DNA from: Vibrio sp. SCSIO 43137
Lineage (GTDB): Bacteria > Pseudomonadota > Gammaproteobacteria > Enterobacterales > Vibrionaceae
NCBI RefSeq assembly: GCF_028201475.1
Contig: NZ_CP116384.1
Location: forward strand, 1,364,001-1,428,000
DNA: 64,000 nt
Direction of reading: 5' to 3'
Below the pieces are notes generated by a model that was given only the letters and a program-made list of their open reading frames with translations, was not told where the DNA came from and made no database searches. The position numbers and the translations under genes are program-made. Below are positions 25,624 through 34,240 of this stretch, piece by piece; the first letter of the stretch is position 1, and every line of letters begins with the position of its first letter.

Positions 25624-26208
25624 CTATTTCAGGCTGCTCATTTGCTTTTCTATCAGCAGAATCAGAATATGGATTACTTTGATATGTACTTCCTGAATAC
25701 GATCGGCATACCCCAGATGAGGAACCCGGATTTCAATATCAGCAAACTGTTTAAGCGCTCCGCCATCTTTTCCGCTCAAAGCAACGGTGGTCATCCCTTT
25801 TGCCTTTGCTTCCCTGAAAGCACGAATCACAGTCTCAGAATTACCGGATGTTGAGATACCAAGAATGGCATCGCCTTTAAAACCCACTGCTTCGACATAG
25901 CGGGCGAAGACATTGTCATAGCCAAAATCGTTACCCACACAGGTAATATGACTGGAATCGGAAATAGCGATGGCCGCAAAGCCTTTTCGGTCTTCGCGGT
26001 AGCGGCCCGTCAGCTCTTCAGCGAAGTGCATAGCATCGCAGTGAGAACCGCCATTTCCGCAGGAGAGAATTTTGTTGCCACGCAGAAGTGTACCGGCAAA
26101 CAGCTCAGAAGCCTGCGCGATGCTACTTAGGTTTTCGGGATTATTGATAAAGTCAGCGAGAACGGACTGAGCTTCTGTCAGTTGTTGTTTTATGATTTCT
26201 GTGTTCAT
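25624..26208 (-). CDS. gmhA: Phosphoheptose isomerase-like SIS protein (GmhA)
   Basis: A 194-residue SIS-domain protein very close to GmhA/LpcA, which converts sedoheptulose 7-phosphate to D-glycero-D-manno-heptose 7-phosphate for LPS core synthesis. Signature segments are [35 protein letters not shown] and [15 protein letters not shown]. No Shine-Dalgarno sequence is obvious before the ATG. It lies just beyond a terminator-like hairpin at the end of a sugar catabolic operon rather than among LPS genes. It may be the housekeeping enzyme moved here or a second copy serving the catabolic locus. Confidence 0.85.
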   Translation of the reverse strand: MNTEIIKQQLTEAQSVLADFINNPENLSSIAQASELFAGTLLRGNKILSCGNGGSHCDAMHFAEELTGRYREDRKGFAAIAISDSSHITCVGNDFGYDNVFARYVEAVGFKGDAILGISTSGNSETVIRAFREAKAKGMTTVALSGKDGGALKQFADIEIRVPHLGYADRIQEVHIKVIHILILLIEKQMSSLK

Positions 26209-26285
26209 GGTGTTTAGTTAAGTAAAGAAAAATAGAGATAAGCTCTGTCACTGTGGCAAAGTGCGTCGCTATTTTCCCTTCACAG

Positions 26286-26314
26286 AAAAGAAAACGGCGC
26301 AGAAAGCGCCGTTT
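26286..26314 (-). terminator. Terminator after the isomerase/epimerase gene
   Basis: AAACGGCGC (26292-26300) and GCGCCGTTT (26306-26314) form a 9-bp GC-rich stem with a 5-nt loop. On the minus strand it is followed by TTCTTTTCT. It lies 12 bp after the stop of the leftward isomerase/epimerase-type gene, separating that operon from gmhA. Confidence 0.75.
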
Positions 26315-26325
26315 CAAGCTTGCAA

Positions 26326-27201
26326 CTAGGCGTTGCGTTCTGCAATCACGGTATTAGATATCTCGCGCAGTTTCTTAACACTGATTCTTACTGCTTCTTC
26401 TTCCAGACCAGTCCACTCTTTGTGCGGGAAGTCCACTTCTACCGCAAGGAAGCCCTGGAAATCAGCCTTATCAAGAATGCGGGCAAGTTCAAGGTTGTCT
26501 ACTAAGCCCATACCTACCGGTACACCAGCAAAGAAGTGCCATGATGTTGGTGGCTCACTGGTATCAACCATCAGATCTTTACAGTGTGTCGCCATAACGT
26601 GAGGAGCCAGCTTGCGCATACCCTCAATTGGATCGTCCAGCAGACGCAGGAAGTTACCTGTATCGAAGTTAACACCGAAGTAAGAAGAGTCAACGCCTTC
26701 AATGATCTGCATGATCTCATCTGCGGTGTAGTCGATATGATTTTCGATAGCCAGCTTAACGCCAGCTTCTTCTGCGATAACAATCGCTTCACGGAACTGA
26801 GCAATAAGAGCTTCAATCTGTGGCTGGTGATCTTCGTGACGGAACATCAGAGAAGAGCCACATACGCGCATTACATCTGCACCGATTGCAACTGCACAAC
26901 GGATCTGCTCTTTCATATCAGCAAACGCTTCAGGGCTCTGGCCACGCTCCAGACCATCCGGGTGACCCCATGCGTACACACGGTCAAGACCATACTCATC
27001 CAGCTTCGCTTTGATCTTAGCCAGAGTTTCTTCATCACGACCCGGCAGGAAGCAAGACTCAAGAGAAACACCATCACAACCAACACTGGCAGCAAAGTCG
27101 ATAAACTCAAATACCGTCATCTCTTTTTCTGGTTTTTCCTGTCCAGGGTACACTTCGCCGAAAAAGCGGTGGAAACAGTAGCTATCAATTCCGATTTTCA
27201 T
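26326..27201 (-). CDS. Sugar phosphate isomerase/epimerase-type TIM-barrel protein
   Basis: A 291-residue AP-endonuclease-2-fold protein (xylose isomerase-like TIM barrel). Metal-binding acidic residues and histidines are seen in GVSLESCFLPG, YAWGHPDG, LAIENHIDYTADE, GVNFDTGNFLR, ATHCKDLMVD and AVEVDFPHKEW. Family members include inosose dehydratase, ketose epimerases and 3-ketoglycoside lyases. It is the last gene of a leftward operon with a Gfo/Idh dehydrogenase and an isomerase-like protein. A Gfo/Idh enzyme beside an enzyme of this fold is typical of oxidation-elimination or oxidation-epimerisation routes. AAGGTGAAAT precedes the ATG. Confidence 0.78.
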   Translation of the reverse strand: MKIGIDSYCFHRFFGEVYPGQEKPEKEMTVFEFIDFAASVGCDGVSLESCFLPGRDEETLAKIKAKLDEYGLDRVYAWGHPDGLERGQSPEAFADMKEQIRCAVAIGADVMRVCGSSLMFRHEDHQPQIEALIAQFREAIVIAEEAGVKLAIENHIDYTADEIMQIIEGVDSSYFGVNFDTGNFLRLLDDPIEGMRKLAPHVMATHCKDLMVDTSEPPTSWHFFAGVPVGMGLVDNLELARILDKADFQGFLAVEVDFPHKEWTGLEEEAVRISVKKLREISNTVIAERNA

Positions 27202-27279
27202 TTTATTTCACCTTAATATTTTTATGTCAGACCGGTAACCCGATGGCTTCCCGGCCATTTAATTCTTGTTTTGTGGCAA

Positions 27280-28419
27280 TTACTCAGGGATCTTAATCCA
27301 TTTGCCTTCTACACTTGACTGGTAGAAACCTTCCAGAACTTTCATCAGGTGCAGGCCATCTTCAAAAGTGGCGTATTCCACTTCACTCTCAGACTCTTTA
27401 TCCAGAGAAGCGTAGAACTTAGTAAAGTTATGTTTAAACGCATCCGGGAAGCCTTCTACGTGGCCGTTCGGGTAGGTAGACACTGCCATACTCTCCGGTG
27501 ATACGTGAGCAGACTTAGTGGCGATCTCATTGTGTTTGTCGCGGTGACCAACCCATAGCTCAGTAATGGAATCTGTATCCCAGTGCACAGAAAGTTCAGT
27601 ACCGGAAACAATCAGGTCAGTCTTGTTTTTGCGACCCGGCATTACCTGAGAAATAACAGCGGTACCAATCGCGCCATTGTCGAAGCGCATCATCAGGTTA
27701 CCGTGGTCTTCTGTATTGATTGGGCGCTTGGTGTAAGTCATATCGTCAGAGGCTTCAGCAAAAGTTTCCACTTCACCTTCAGGTTGCAGACGCTCTTCCC
27801 ATACCGTTGCGTACTGAGCCATAACTTCTACGATTCGTGAGCCGGTTACGTTTTCTGCCAGATCAGCCCAGTGCAAACCGATATCTGCTACACAACGGGA
27901 GTTACCGGTGTTTTCACGCTCAACATGCCAGGAGTAGTCTGTCTGCTTAGACATCCAGTCCTGAACATAACCACCGTGTACGTTAAAGATGCGACCCAGC
28001 TTTCCATCTTTAACCATCTGACGCATTTCAGTAGGCATAGGGTAAAAACGGTTGTGGAAGTTGATGCCACCTGTCATTCCGGTTTCATTCTTCACTTTCA
28101 CCATCTCTTCTGCTTCTTGCGGGTTCAGGCAAAGAGGCTTCTCACACATTACGTTAACGCCGGCATGCATTGCATCAACGGTAATCTGGTAGTGAGTATT
28201 GTTCGGAGTACATACGTGTACTACATCAAGATCTTCTTTTTCCAGCATCTCTTTGTAGTCGTAGTAGTACTTCTCTACATGCATCAGTTCTGCTTTCTCT
28301 TTAGCATTAAAGCTGTCACACACAGCGACAACTTCTACGTTGCCCATACGGCGAAGTGCTTCAACATGACCAAGACCGATAAAACCAGTACCGATAACGG
28401 CAGCTCTATACTTTTTCAT
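27280..28419 (-). CDS. Gfo/Idh/MocA-family oxidoreductase (first of two)
   Basis: A 379-residue NAD(P)-dependent sugar or inositol dehydrogenase. The nucleotide motif is VIGTGFIGLGHVEAL. The conserved CEKPLC carries the catalytic-site lysine, and the C-terminal domain has HWADLAENVTG and GNLMMRFDNGAIG. AAGGA lies 8 bases before the ATG at 28419; an upstream in-frame ATG three codons earlier is too close to that site. It lies between the isomerase-like gene and the isomerase/epimerase gene on the same strand. It likely oxidises the locus substrate or a glycoside of it. Confidence 0.85.
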   Translation of the reverse strand: MKKYRAAVIGTGFIGLGHVEALRRMGNVEVVAVCDSFNAKEKAELMHVEKYYYDYKEMLEKEDLDVVHVCTPNNTHYQITVDAMHAGVNVMCEKPLCLNPQEAEEMVKVKNETGMTGGINFHNRFYPMPTEMRQMVKDGKLGRIFNVHGGYVQDWMSKQTDYSWHVERENTGNSRCVADIGLHWADLAENVTGSRIVEVMAQYATVWEERLQPEGEVETFAEASDDMTYTKRPINTEDHGNLMMRFDNGAIGTAVISQVMPGRKNKTDLIVSGTELSVHWDTDSITELWVGHRDKHNEIATKSAHVSPESMAVSTYPNGHVEGFPDAFKHNFTKFYASLDKESESEVEYATFEDGLHLMKVLEGFYQSSVEGKWIKIPE

Positions 28420-28500
28420 TTGTTTCATCCTTATTAGAATATTTGTAGAGTCTGACGACAGCCTGCAAACCCCGAGAACTGCCGCCAGATTTAATCTTTA

Positions 28501-29847
28501 TTAGTCAACGACTTTTGCGTTCCAGTTAAATACTTTGGCCATCTGCTGCAGCTTGGCTTTCTGGTTGCCGACAATGATCATCTGGTGGTGGCTGGATAGC
28601 TCTTCCATGACCTTTTCACCATCTTTGTAACGGATCAGCGAAGCGTTGAGGGCATCAGTTCCCGGGAACTGCATATACTCTTCAAGTTTCGCCGGAATAA
28701 TGGCAATTTCGTTAAAGTCCTGATGAATCTTAGCCAGCGTGATATCACCGGTAGGCAGCTCACAGTCAACCATGTAAGCGTTGTCATCTACGATAGAGAG
28801 TACTTTCGGCACCATCTTGTACTTGGTACAGAAGTTACGGTTAGCGTTACCGCCGTAGCCGCAGTGCACGCCAAGGGCACAGTTATCCGGCTCTGGTACG
28901 TCAGGGAATGCATCCATTCTCTCGTGAGCAATTGCTGCCATACCAACAAGGAAAGGATAGATATTGGTCATCATCAGCGGCTCATACAGGGAGCGGTACA
29001 TGATATAGGTGCTTAGCATGGTCAAAGTGTCACCCTCACAGCACCAGATAATGTCTTCTTTTTCGAACAACATATTCCAGACAACGCATGGGGTAGTAGC
29101 ACAGCTGGCGGACTCATTCAGACAGTTAGCGCCGATACCTTCTACGTCACCCACTTCATCAATCACCTCTTTAACGGCGATATAGAGTTTTGCAGGAAGA
29201 AGCTGTTGATGCTGGTTAAGGCCTTCGTTTTCTACGTTCCAGCTCTCCCACTCAGCCATCGCTTCTTCGTCAGAGATCTCAGCAGCACGTTCGTTTACTG
29301 CTTTCCAGCTGCGGTAGATAATTTGAACGCCGGTGGCTTCTTCCATGCGCTCGGTACACTCTTTTTCCCACCAGTAAAAACGCTTAAAGATCCCCGGCTG
29401 CATACCTTCGCCCGGATCGTCCTGAAACATCAGGAACTTGGCACCTTGTTTCAGATGAGATTTCACACCGATTGAGCGAAGAACCACTTTACCCAGTTCA
29501 ACGTTATAAGGCGAGAATACGTTCATGCCACGGGCACGCAGGTAGGAAACAATTTCCCAGTCCCACATTTCCACCGTACCAAACTTGGATGTCAGAACCA
29601 CCATTGGCAAGTCGTACTGGCTAAGCTCTTCCTGATGACGGAAAGCGGCAAAAATAAGCTGAGGGAATACGATAGCATCAGCCTCTGCCGGTAACTCTTC
29701 TCCCACTACGATTGGGTCAAGAAACTCAGCTTCCTTTCCGTACATCTCTTTCAGTCGCAGCATCTGCTCATCGAATTCCAGTTTTTCCCTGTCATTTGTT
29801 TCGCTAAACGTCACAGGGACTAACTTTGCTCTAATATCTAATTTCAT
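28501..29847 (-). CDS. L-fucose/L-arabinose isomerase-like protein
   Basis: A 448-residue protein resembling the FucI/AraA isomerase superfamily, mainly in the C-terminal half (ANCLNESASCATTPCVVWNML, CEGDTLTMLSTYIMYRSL, NCALGVHCGYGG). It is shorter than FucI (about 590 residues) and I cannot assign a sugar. It would convert an aldose to a ketose if active. It is the first gene of a leftward operon, directly behind two copies of the TTTTC-N5-GAAAA operator and a CRP-like site, so expression should be induced by the sugar and subject to catabolite control. GGGAG precedes the ATG. Confidence 0.65.
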   Translation of the reverse strand: MKLDIRAKLVPVTFSETNDREKLEFDEQMLRLKEMYGKEAEFLDPIVVGEELPAEADAIVFPQLIFAAFRHQEELSQYDLPMVVLTSKFGTVEMWDWEIVSYLRARGMNVFSPYNVELGKVVLRSIGVKSHLKQGAKFLMFQDDPGEGMQPGIFKRFYWWEKECTERMEEATGVQIIYRSWKAVNERAAEISDEEAMAEWESWNVENEGLNQHQQLLPAKLYIAVKEVIDEVGDVEGIGANCLNESASCATTPCVVWNMLFEKEDIIWCCEGDTLTMLSTYIMYRSLYEPLMMTNIYPFLVGMAAIAHERMDAFPDVPEPDNCALGVHCGYGGNANRNFCTKYKMVPKVLSIVDDNAYMVDCELPTGDITLAKIHQDFNEIAIIPAKLEEYMQFPGTDALNASLIRYKDGEKVMEELSSHHQMIIVGNQKAKLQQMAKVFNWNAKVVD

Positions 29848-29857
29848 TGCTCCCGCC

Positions 29858-29872
29858 TTTTCTTTTCGAAAA
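29858..29872. promoter_or_regulatory. DeoR-type operator 1 (TTTTC-N5-GAAAA)
   Basis: TTTTC-TTTTC-GAAAA, 11 bp upstream of the isomerase-like start, so binding would cover the translation start region. It shares arms and spacing with sites at 29958, 35015 and 37772. Confidence 0.55.
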
Positions 29873-29957
29873 CAGTTTATTTTCTTATGCTTCTCATCGC
29901 CTCTGAAGACAATGAGTAAACTGTTCTATCTAATTTATGTTTTTACTATACTATTTA

Positions 29958-29972
29958 TTTTCGAAGTGAAAA
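29958..29972. promoter_or_regulatory. DeoR-type operator 2 (TTTTC-N5-GAAAA)
   Basis: TTTTC-GAAGT-GAAAA, extended to 7-bp arms as TATTTTC/GAAAATA (29956-29974). It lies exactly 100 bp from operator 1; cooperative binding or looping is possible. Confidence 0.65.
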
Positions 29973-29989
29973 TACGGTTTTTATATATT

Positions 29990-30005
29990 TGTGCTATTCG
30001 TCATA
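29990..30005. promoter_or_regulatory. CRP-like site upstream of the isomerase operon
   Basis: TGTGC-TATTCG-TCATA matches the CRP pattern TGTGA-N6-TCACA with one mismatch per arm. It lies 17 bp outside operator 2, the same arrangement as at the aldolase promoter. Confidence 0.45.
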
Positions 30006-30285
30006 TTTCGCAATTTATATTTGTGTTCTAAGTCATGTTTTTTCGAATCACAAAAACATTCTGTTACAAAATTACCACTAAACCGTAAAGCAACTATTAA
30101 ATTAAGCCATTGTTTTATATAAAAATAAAAGCAAAAAATAAAAGTATCAAAAACAGAAGTACAGCAAGAAAAAAATTACAGTAGTTGAAAGCATTGATTT
30201 CGTTACAAAAATAAAAAAGAGTGGCAAGTAACCAGAGGCAAAATGAGAGTGGTATGGCGAAAAGAGGCGATTAATCTCTGTTTCA

Positions 30286-30300
30286 TTTTCGAAATAAAAA
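30286..30300. promoter_or_regulatory. Degenerate DeoR-type operator
   Basis: TTTTC-GAAAT-AAAAA differs from the shared operator by one base in the right arm. It lies 440 bp upstream of the isomerase-like start in an AT-rich gap and may be an auxiliary site or chance. Confidence 0.3.
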
Positions 30301-30363
30301 AGATGAAAGCGATAACTAACATCAGCTTTCATCTAAATCGAGGGTGGGATCATTATTATAATA

Positions 30364-30477
30364 AGCCGTTTGCGAGGCTGTTTATGTGAAAACACTGTAT
30401 TTACAAAATATTGTGTTCACAAAGCTATACGTTAAGAAAGCAATACGCTAAGAAAGCATAGCCCTCTGCAAACGGCT
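30364..30477. repeat. Palindromic intergenic element with a tandem 16-bp repeat
   Basis: AGCCGTTTGC (30364-30373) and GCAAACGGCT (30468-30477) are perfect 10-bp outer arms. Inside, GTGAAAACA (30387-30395) and TGTGTTCAC (30412-30420) form a second pair. ATACGTTAAGAAAGCA (30427-30442) is repeated as ATACGCTAAGAAAGCA (30443-30458). The element starts 10 bp after the FGGY kinase stop. It could be the operon's 3' structure, a small repeated element or an RNA; I do not recognise it. Confidence 0.4.
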
Positions 30478-30486
30478 GTTATTAAG

Positions 30487-31992
30487 TTAAATACTGTTCA
30501 GTTCAACAAAATAGTCGTTCATATCGTGACACAGCTTGCTATACAGATTGCGATAGCGACTGTATCTCTCTCTGTTTTCCTCAATTGGCGTATAAGAGCA
30601 TTTCACGTCAATATGTGCCTTTGCGGTTTCAGCGATATCATCAATAACACCGATAGCATTCCCAGCCAACAGTGCCGTTCCCCACAGGGCTTCGTCGTGT
30701 CTGGACATAATATCGACCCGAAGGTTACAGACATCAGCAATGATCTGCGGCCAGACAGAAGAGTTAGCTCCCCCGCCAATCATCTTGATCGACTCCATTT
30801 TGATATGGGGATATAGCTCACGGATAGAGTCAACGGTCAATGAAATCTCATAGGCATAAGACTCCAGTAACGAACGATAAAAATGCGCCGGTTTATGCAT
30901 CAGTGTATGGCCTAAAAACATCCCTTTAATATCTTCATTAAAAGGCATGTTGCTGCCACTAAGCAGCCCGATACACATCAGGGCATCGGAGCCGACCGGT
31001 ACTTCCCTTGCTTCGAGGTCGATTTCAGTAAACTCTCGCCCTTCACAGAAGTTATCTTTGAACCATTTAATGATAATGCCTGAACCGGGGATATATTTAT
31101 GCAGAATGTAGTTATTGTCTGTCGCATTCAGCAGAGCGTCGTAGTTCATCGACTTCAGGTTAGGAATGTACTTGTCTACCATACAACTGACCGCGCCGTA
31201 TGAAGAAGCTTCAAACACCAAGTCGTTAATTTGCGACACGTTCGATCCGACTATACCAGCTACCTTATCTCCTGAACCGGAAACTAAGGTAACATCAGGG
31301 CTAAGGCCCAACAGTTTGCTGTACTCTTGTGCCAGAGTCGCTACTTTCTCATTAGACTTAGTAATACGCGGCAGTTTATCGATTGAAATCCCCACCAGAT
31401 CACACAGCCTTTTACTCCACGAGCAGTTTGCAATATCAGCAAGGCCGGTCCAGGTAATGAATGAGCTATCTATTGTGGTGTCTTCTATTCTGCTTTTTGC
31501 CAGCTTCGCAATGATATAACTGCTTATCATCATGTACTTTTTCACTCTGGCAGCATCCTGAGCAAACTCTTTCTCAAACCACTCTATCTTTGGTGCCATA
31601 AGTGGTGAGTTAGTACCCGAAATTTCCACCAGCAAGCGGCTGTGTTTCTTCAGCATGTTCTTAGCATACGGATAGTAGCGGGTATCAAGGGAACACGACC
31701 ATGACGTAATATCATTCAGGTTTTCATCGACTCCCATAACGCCTGCCATCTGACCGGTGAAGGCAACGGATTTAACACAGGAAGGATCGTCGATTTTATC
31801 CAGTGCGCTTTTAAAGCAGCTGAGTACGGAATCAAAAATGTATTCTCCGCTCTGCAGGAAAACCCCGGCGCTTGGGTTATCAATTTTCATTTCTTTGGTA
31901 GATAGAGCGAGACAACTGCCGTGCGTATCATAGATACCCACTTTTATGTAGCTTGTCCCTAAGTCAATTGCCGCCAGTAATGTCGGTTTCAT
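30487..31992 (-). CDS. FGGY-family carbohydrate kinase
   Basis: A 501-residue sugar kinase of the xylulokinase/gluconokinase family. The phosphate-binding motif AAIDLGTSYIKVG is at the N-terminus. VAFTGQMAGVMG, LVSGSGDKVAG and the C-terminal IKMIGGGANSSVWPQIIADV are family hallmarks. It phosphorylates a ketose, polyol or acid; the substrate is unknown. The ATG at 31992 follows AGGAGG, and the 16 codons upstream are not conserved. It is the last gene of the leftward aldolase-dehydrogenase-dehydrogenase-kinase operon. Confidence 0.85.
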   Translation of the reverse strand: MKPTLLAAIDLGTSYIKVGIYDTHGSCLALSTKEMKIDNPSAGVFLQSGEYIFDSVLSCFKSALDKIDDPSCVKSVAFTGQMAGVMGVDENLNDITSWSCSLDTRYYPYAKNMLKKHSRLLVEISGTNSPLMAPKIEWFEKEFAQDAARVKKYMMISSYIIAKLAKSRIEDTTIDSSFITWTGLADIANCSWSKRLCDLVGISIDKLPRITKSNEKVATLAQEYSKLLGLSPDVTLVSGSGDKVAGIVGSNVSQINDLVFEASSYGAVSCMVDKYIPNLKSMNYDALLNATDNNYILHKYIPGSGIIIKWFKDNFCEGREFTEIDLEAREVPVGSDALMCIGLLSGSNMPFNEDIKGMFLGHTLMHKPAHFYRSLLESYAYEISLTVDSIRELYPHIKMESIKMIGGGANSSVWPQIIADVCNLRVDIMSRHDEALWGTALLAGNAIGVIDDIAETAKAHIDVKCSYTPIEENRERYSRYRNLYSKLCHDMNDYFVELNSI

Positions 31993-32082
31993 TGACTGCC
32001 TCCTTAAAAGTACAAGATGTTCTATAATTAGAGCCCGCAAAACGGGCTCTGTTACTGACTAACCTATAATTATCAGTCTGGT

Positions 32083-33120
32083 TTAGTCAAACGCAATAAC
32101 GTGCTTAAGGCCTTTTGCCGCAGCCGCATTCTCTAGGGCACGGTCAAACTCATCGATAGAGTAAGTTTCCGAAACAATCAGATGCAGCGGAATACGCTTA
32201 TCGTTTACCAACTTGCTGCACAAACGGTAGTCATAAACACTCTGCTTAGTACAACCGTGGATGCTCAGCTGCTTATAGTGGATGGTGTTTGAGTTAAGCG
32301 GCACCATCTCTTTGTCTTTTGGCAAACCACCGAAGAACAGAATTTTACCATTCATGTTCATATACTCTGTAGACTGAGACTGAGCGATAGCTGCAGGTGC
32401 TGCGATAATGCTTACATCAACCCCTTTTCCGGTTACTTCCTTAACGGCTGCTTTCAGATCGCCACTTACAGGATAAACATCCGGGAACAGCTCTTTCGCT
32501 TTAGCCAGACGCTCTTCACTTAAATCAGCCACCAGTATTTTTGCTGCACCAAACAGCTTACACACCATCACGTGCATCAGACCAATCGGGCCCATGCCCA
32601 CAACCAACACATCGTCACCCGGCAGGATGTTGATCTGCTTCTGGCCGTTATATACACAGCTTAACGGTTCAACCAGTGATGCTTCCGCAAAAGAGATCTC
32701 ATCATCAAGAGGGGCAATATTACCCTGCTCAATGGCAATAGCCGGAATGCGGACATATTCAGCAAAACCGCCGTCCATGGTTACGCCCCAGGCATCGTAA
32801 TCATCACACAGATGAGTCTGACCACTTACACATAGGTCACAGGTGCCACAGCCAATATTTGGTGCAATAGCCACTTTCTGGCCCTTGTAATAGCCCTTAA
32901 CCTGCGGACCAACTTCTTCAATGATGCCGGCAAACTCGTGACCGATGATCAACGGGTTATCCTCTGAAACATCTTTGTAGCCATTGTTATACATACGCAC
33001 ATCGGTACCACAAAGAGAAGCGGATTTAACTTTAAGAAGCATCTCGTTGTCGGCGATCTTAGGTATTGCAACTTCTTCTACCTGAACGTTTAACTTGCCT
33101 TTAAGTCTTGCAGCTTTCAT
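32083..33120 (-). CDS. Zinc-dependent sorbitol/threonine dehydrogenase-like protein
   Basis: A 345-residue medium-chain dehydrogenase. Zinc-binding residues are visible in SASLCGTDVR and IGHEFAG. The structural zinc lobe is CGTCDLCVSGQTHLC, and the NAD motif is VVGMGPIGLMHV. It resembles polyol dehydrogenases such as sorbitol or iditol 2-dehydrogenase and should interconvert a polyol and ketose. The ATG at 33120 starts one base after the stop of the upstream gene and has GGAGAAGAG before it, so the two are translationally coupled. Confidence 0.85.
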   Translation of the reverse strand: MKAARLKGKLNVQVEEVAIPKIADNEMLLKVKSASLCGTDVRMYNNGYKDVSEDNPLIIGHEFAGIIEEVGPQVKGYYKGQKVAIAPNIGCGTCDLCVSGQTHLCDDYDAWGVTMDGGFAEYVRIPAIAIEQGNIAPLDDEISFAEASLVEPLSCVYNGQKQINILPGDDVLVVGMGPIGLMHVMVCKLFGAAKILVADLSEERLAKAKELFPDVYPVSGDLKAAVKEVTGKGVDVSIIAAPAAIAQSQSTEYMNMNGKILFFGGLPKDKEMVPLNSNTIHYKQLSIHGCTKQSVYDYRLCSKLVNDKRIPLHLIVSETYSIDEFDRALENAAAAKGLKHVIAFD

Positions 33121-33121
33121 C

Positions 33122-34147
33122 TTACTCTTCTCCAATGTAAACAGGGCGTTTTTCCAGCAGGGATTTTAGACCTTCCTGAACCAGAATCAGTGCCATTTTA
33201 CCGTCGTGACCTGTTACTAATGTCTCAGTATCATTCTGAATAGCCTCAACAAACGCTTTGGCTTCAGCCACATAGGCATCTTTATACAACTTAGTCCATG
33301 ACGGCATAGAATCTGTGTGCAACAACTTATCTTTTGTTACCAGTTCAACATTGTTGTTTTTCTGGCTGCCGACTTTCGCAATACCGTGGGTACCCAGAAT
33401 TTCTGCACGGGCATCGTAGCCATACTGAACATACTGAGCGCCATCAACCATACCCAGAACACCGTTTTCAAACTCAAGTAGTACAGCACAGGTATCGTAG
33501 TAATCAGGGTAATCCTGAGCGACTTCAGGTGAGCGGAAGTTACGGCCGATAGCGTGAATCATCTTCACTTCAGATCCCGCATACCAACGCAACGTATCAA
33601 GGTCGTGGCTGTTTACTTCGCCGATTGGTCCGGCGCTGTCTGAGATATCAAACATCCAGGCTTTCGGTTCACTCGGGCCATGTGTCAGTGACTTGATCAT
33701 GGTCACTTCACCAACCTGTTTGTTTTCAATGATCTCTTTACCTTTCTGGAAGCTCTCATCAAAACGGCGCATAAAACCAAGCTGAAGCTTAACGTTATTT
33801 GCTTTGCACGCTTCAATCATTGCGTCACACTCTTCTGCGCTGCCTGCCATCGGCTTCTCACAGAAAACATGCTTTCCGGCGTTCGCTGCTGCAACTACGA
33901 TATCTTTATGGAACTGAGTTGGTGTAACCACAACAATGGCATCAACTTCATCGTTGTTAAGAACATCCTGATAATCAGTATATTGATACGGGACATTCAG
34001 CTCCTGCTGAGCTGCATCCAGATTCTCCTGAAACGGGTCACAAATCGCGATTAGCTGCGCATTAGGTACATTGCCGTTGTAGCTTCTGGCGTGGATCATG
34101 CCCGCACGGCCACAACCGATAAGACATACATTAATTTTATCTTTCAT
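33122..34147 (-). CDS. Gfo/Idh/MocA-family oxidoreductase (IolG-like, second of two)
   Basis: A 341-residue dehydrogenase resembling inositol 2-dehydrogenases. It has VCLIGCGRAGMIHARSY for NAD(P), VFCEKPMAGS with the active-site lysine, MRRFDESF, and the catalytic-region GEVNSHDLDTLRWYAG. The ATG at 34147 follows AAGGTAAT; the ORF extends 14 codons further without support. It is the second gene of the leftward operon that begins with the DeoC-like aldolase. Substrate may be an inositol or a pyranose, but cannot be fixed. Confidence 0.82.
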   Translation of the reverse strand: MKDKINVCLIGCGRAGMIHARSYNGNVPNAQLIAICDPFQENLDAAQQELNVPYQYTDYQDVLNNDEVDAIVVVTPTQFHKDIVVAAANAGKHVFCEKPMAGSAEECDAMIEACKANNVKLQLGFMRRFDESFQKGKEIIENKQVGEVTMIKSLTHGPSEPKAWMFDISDSAGPIGEVNSHDLDTLRWYAGSEVKMIHAIGRNFRSPEVAQDYPDYYDTCAVLLEFENGVLGMVDGAQYVQYGYDARAEILGTHGIAKVGSQKNNNVELVTKDKLLHTDSMPSWTKLYKDAYVAEAKAFVEAIQNDTETLVTGHDGKMALILVQEGLKSLLEKRPVYIGEE

Positions 34148-34240
34148 CTGCTTATTACCTTTGCAAATAACGGGGCAACCTCTCTGCACTTTTGCTGGAG
34201 TCTTGCGGAGAAGCCGCCCGGATTCTTCAACCTAGTGACA

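Noticed and set aside
26584..27216. 210-codon plus-strand frame
   Set aside because: It is entirely antisense to the convincing isomerase/epimerase gene and has no family pattern.
27871..28437. 188-codon plus-strand frame
   Set aside because: Antisense to the Gfo/Idh/MocA gene; residue composition and lack of motifs mark it as a shadow.
28501..29847. Calling the isomerase-like gene fucI or araA
   Set aside because: It is much shorter than FucI and only part of the sequence resembles that superfamily, so a specific name is not supportable.
30147..30332. Open frame of 61 codons on the minus strand
   Set aside because: It is AT-rich and Phe/Leu-rich by composition only, lies in a regulatory gap, has no ribosome binding site and overlaps an operator-like site.
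30364..30477. Integron attC site
   Set aside because: Size and palindromic form are suggestive, but the RYYYAAC/GTTRRRY core sites are absent and no cassette array surrounds it.
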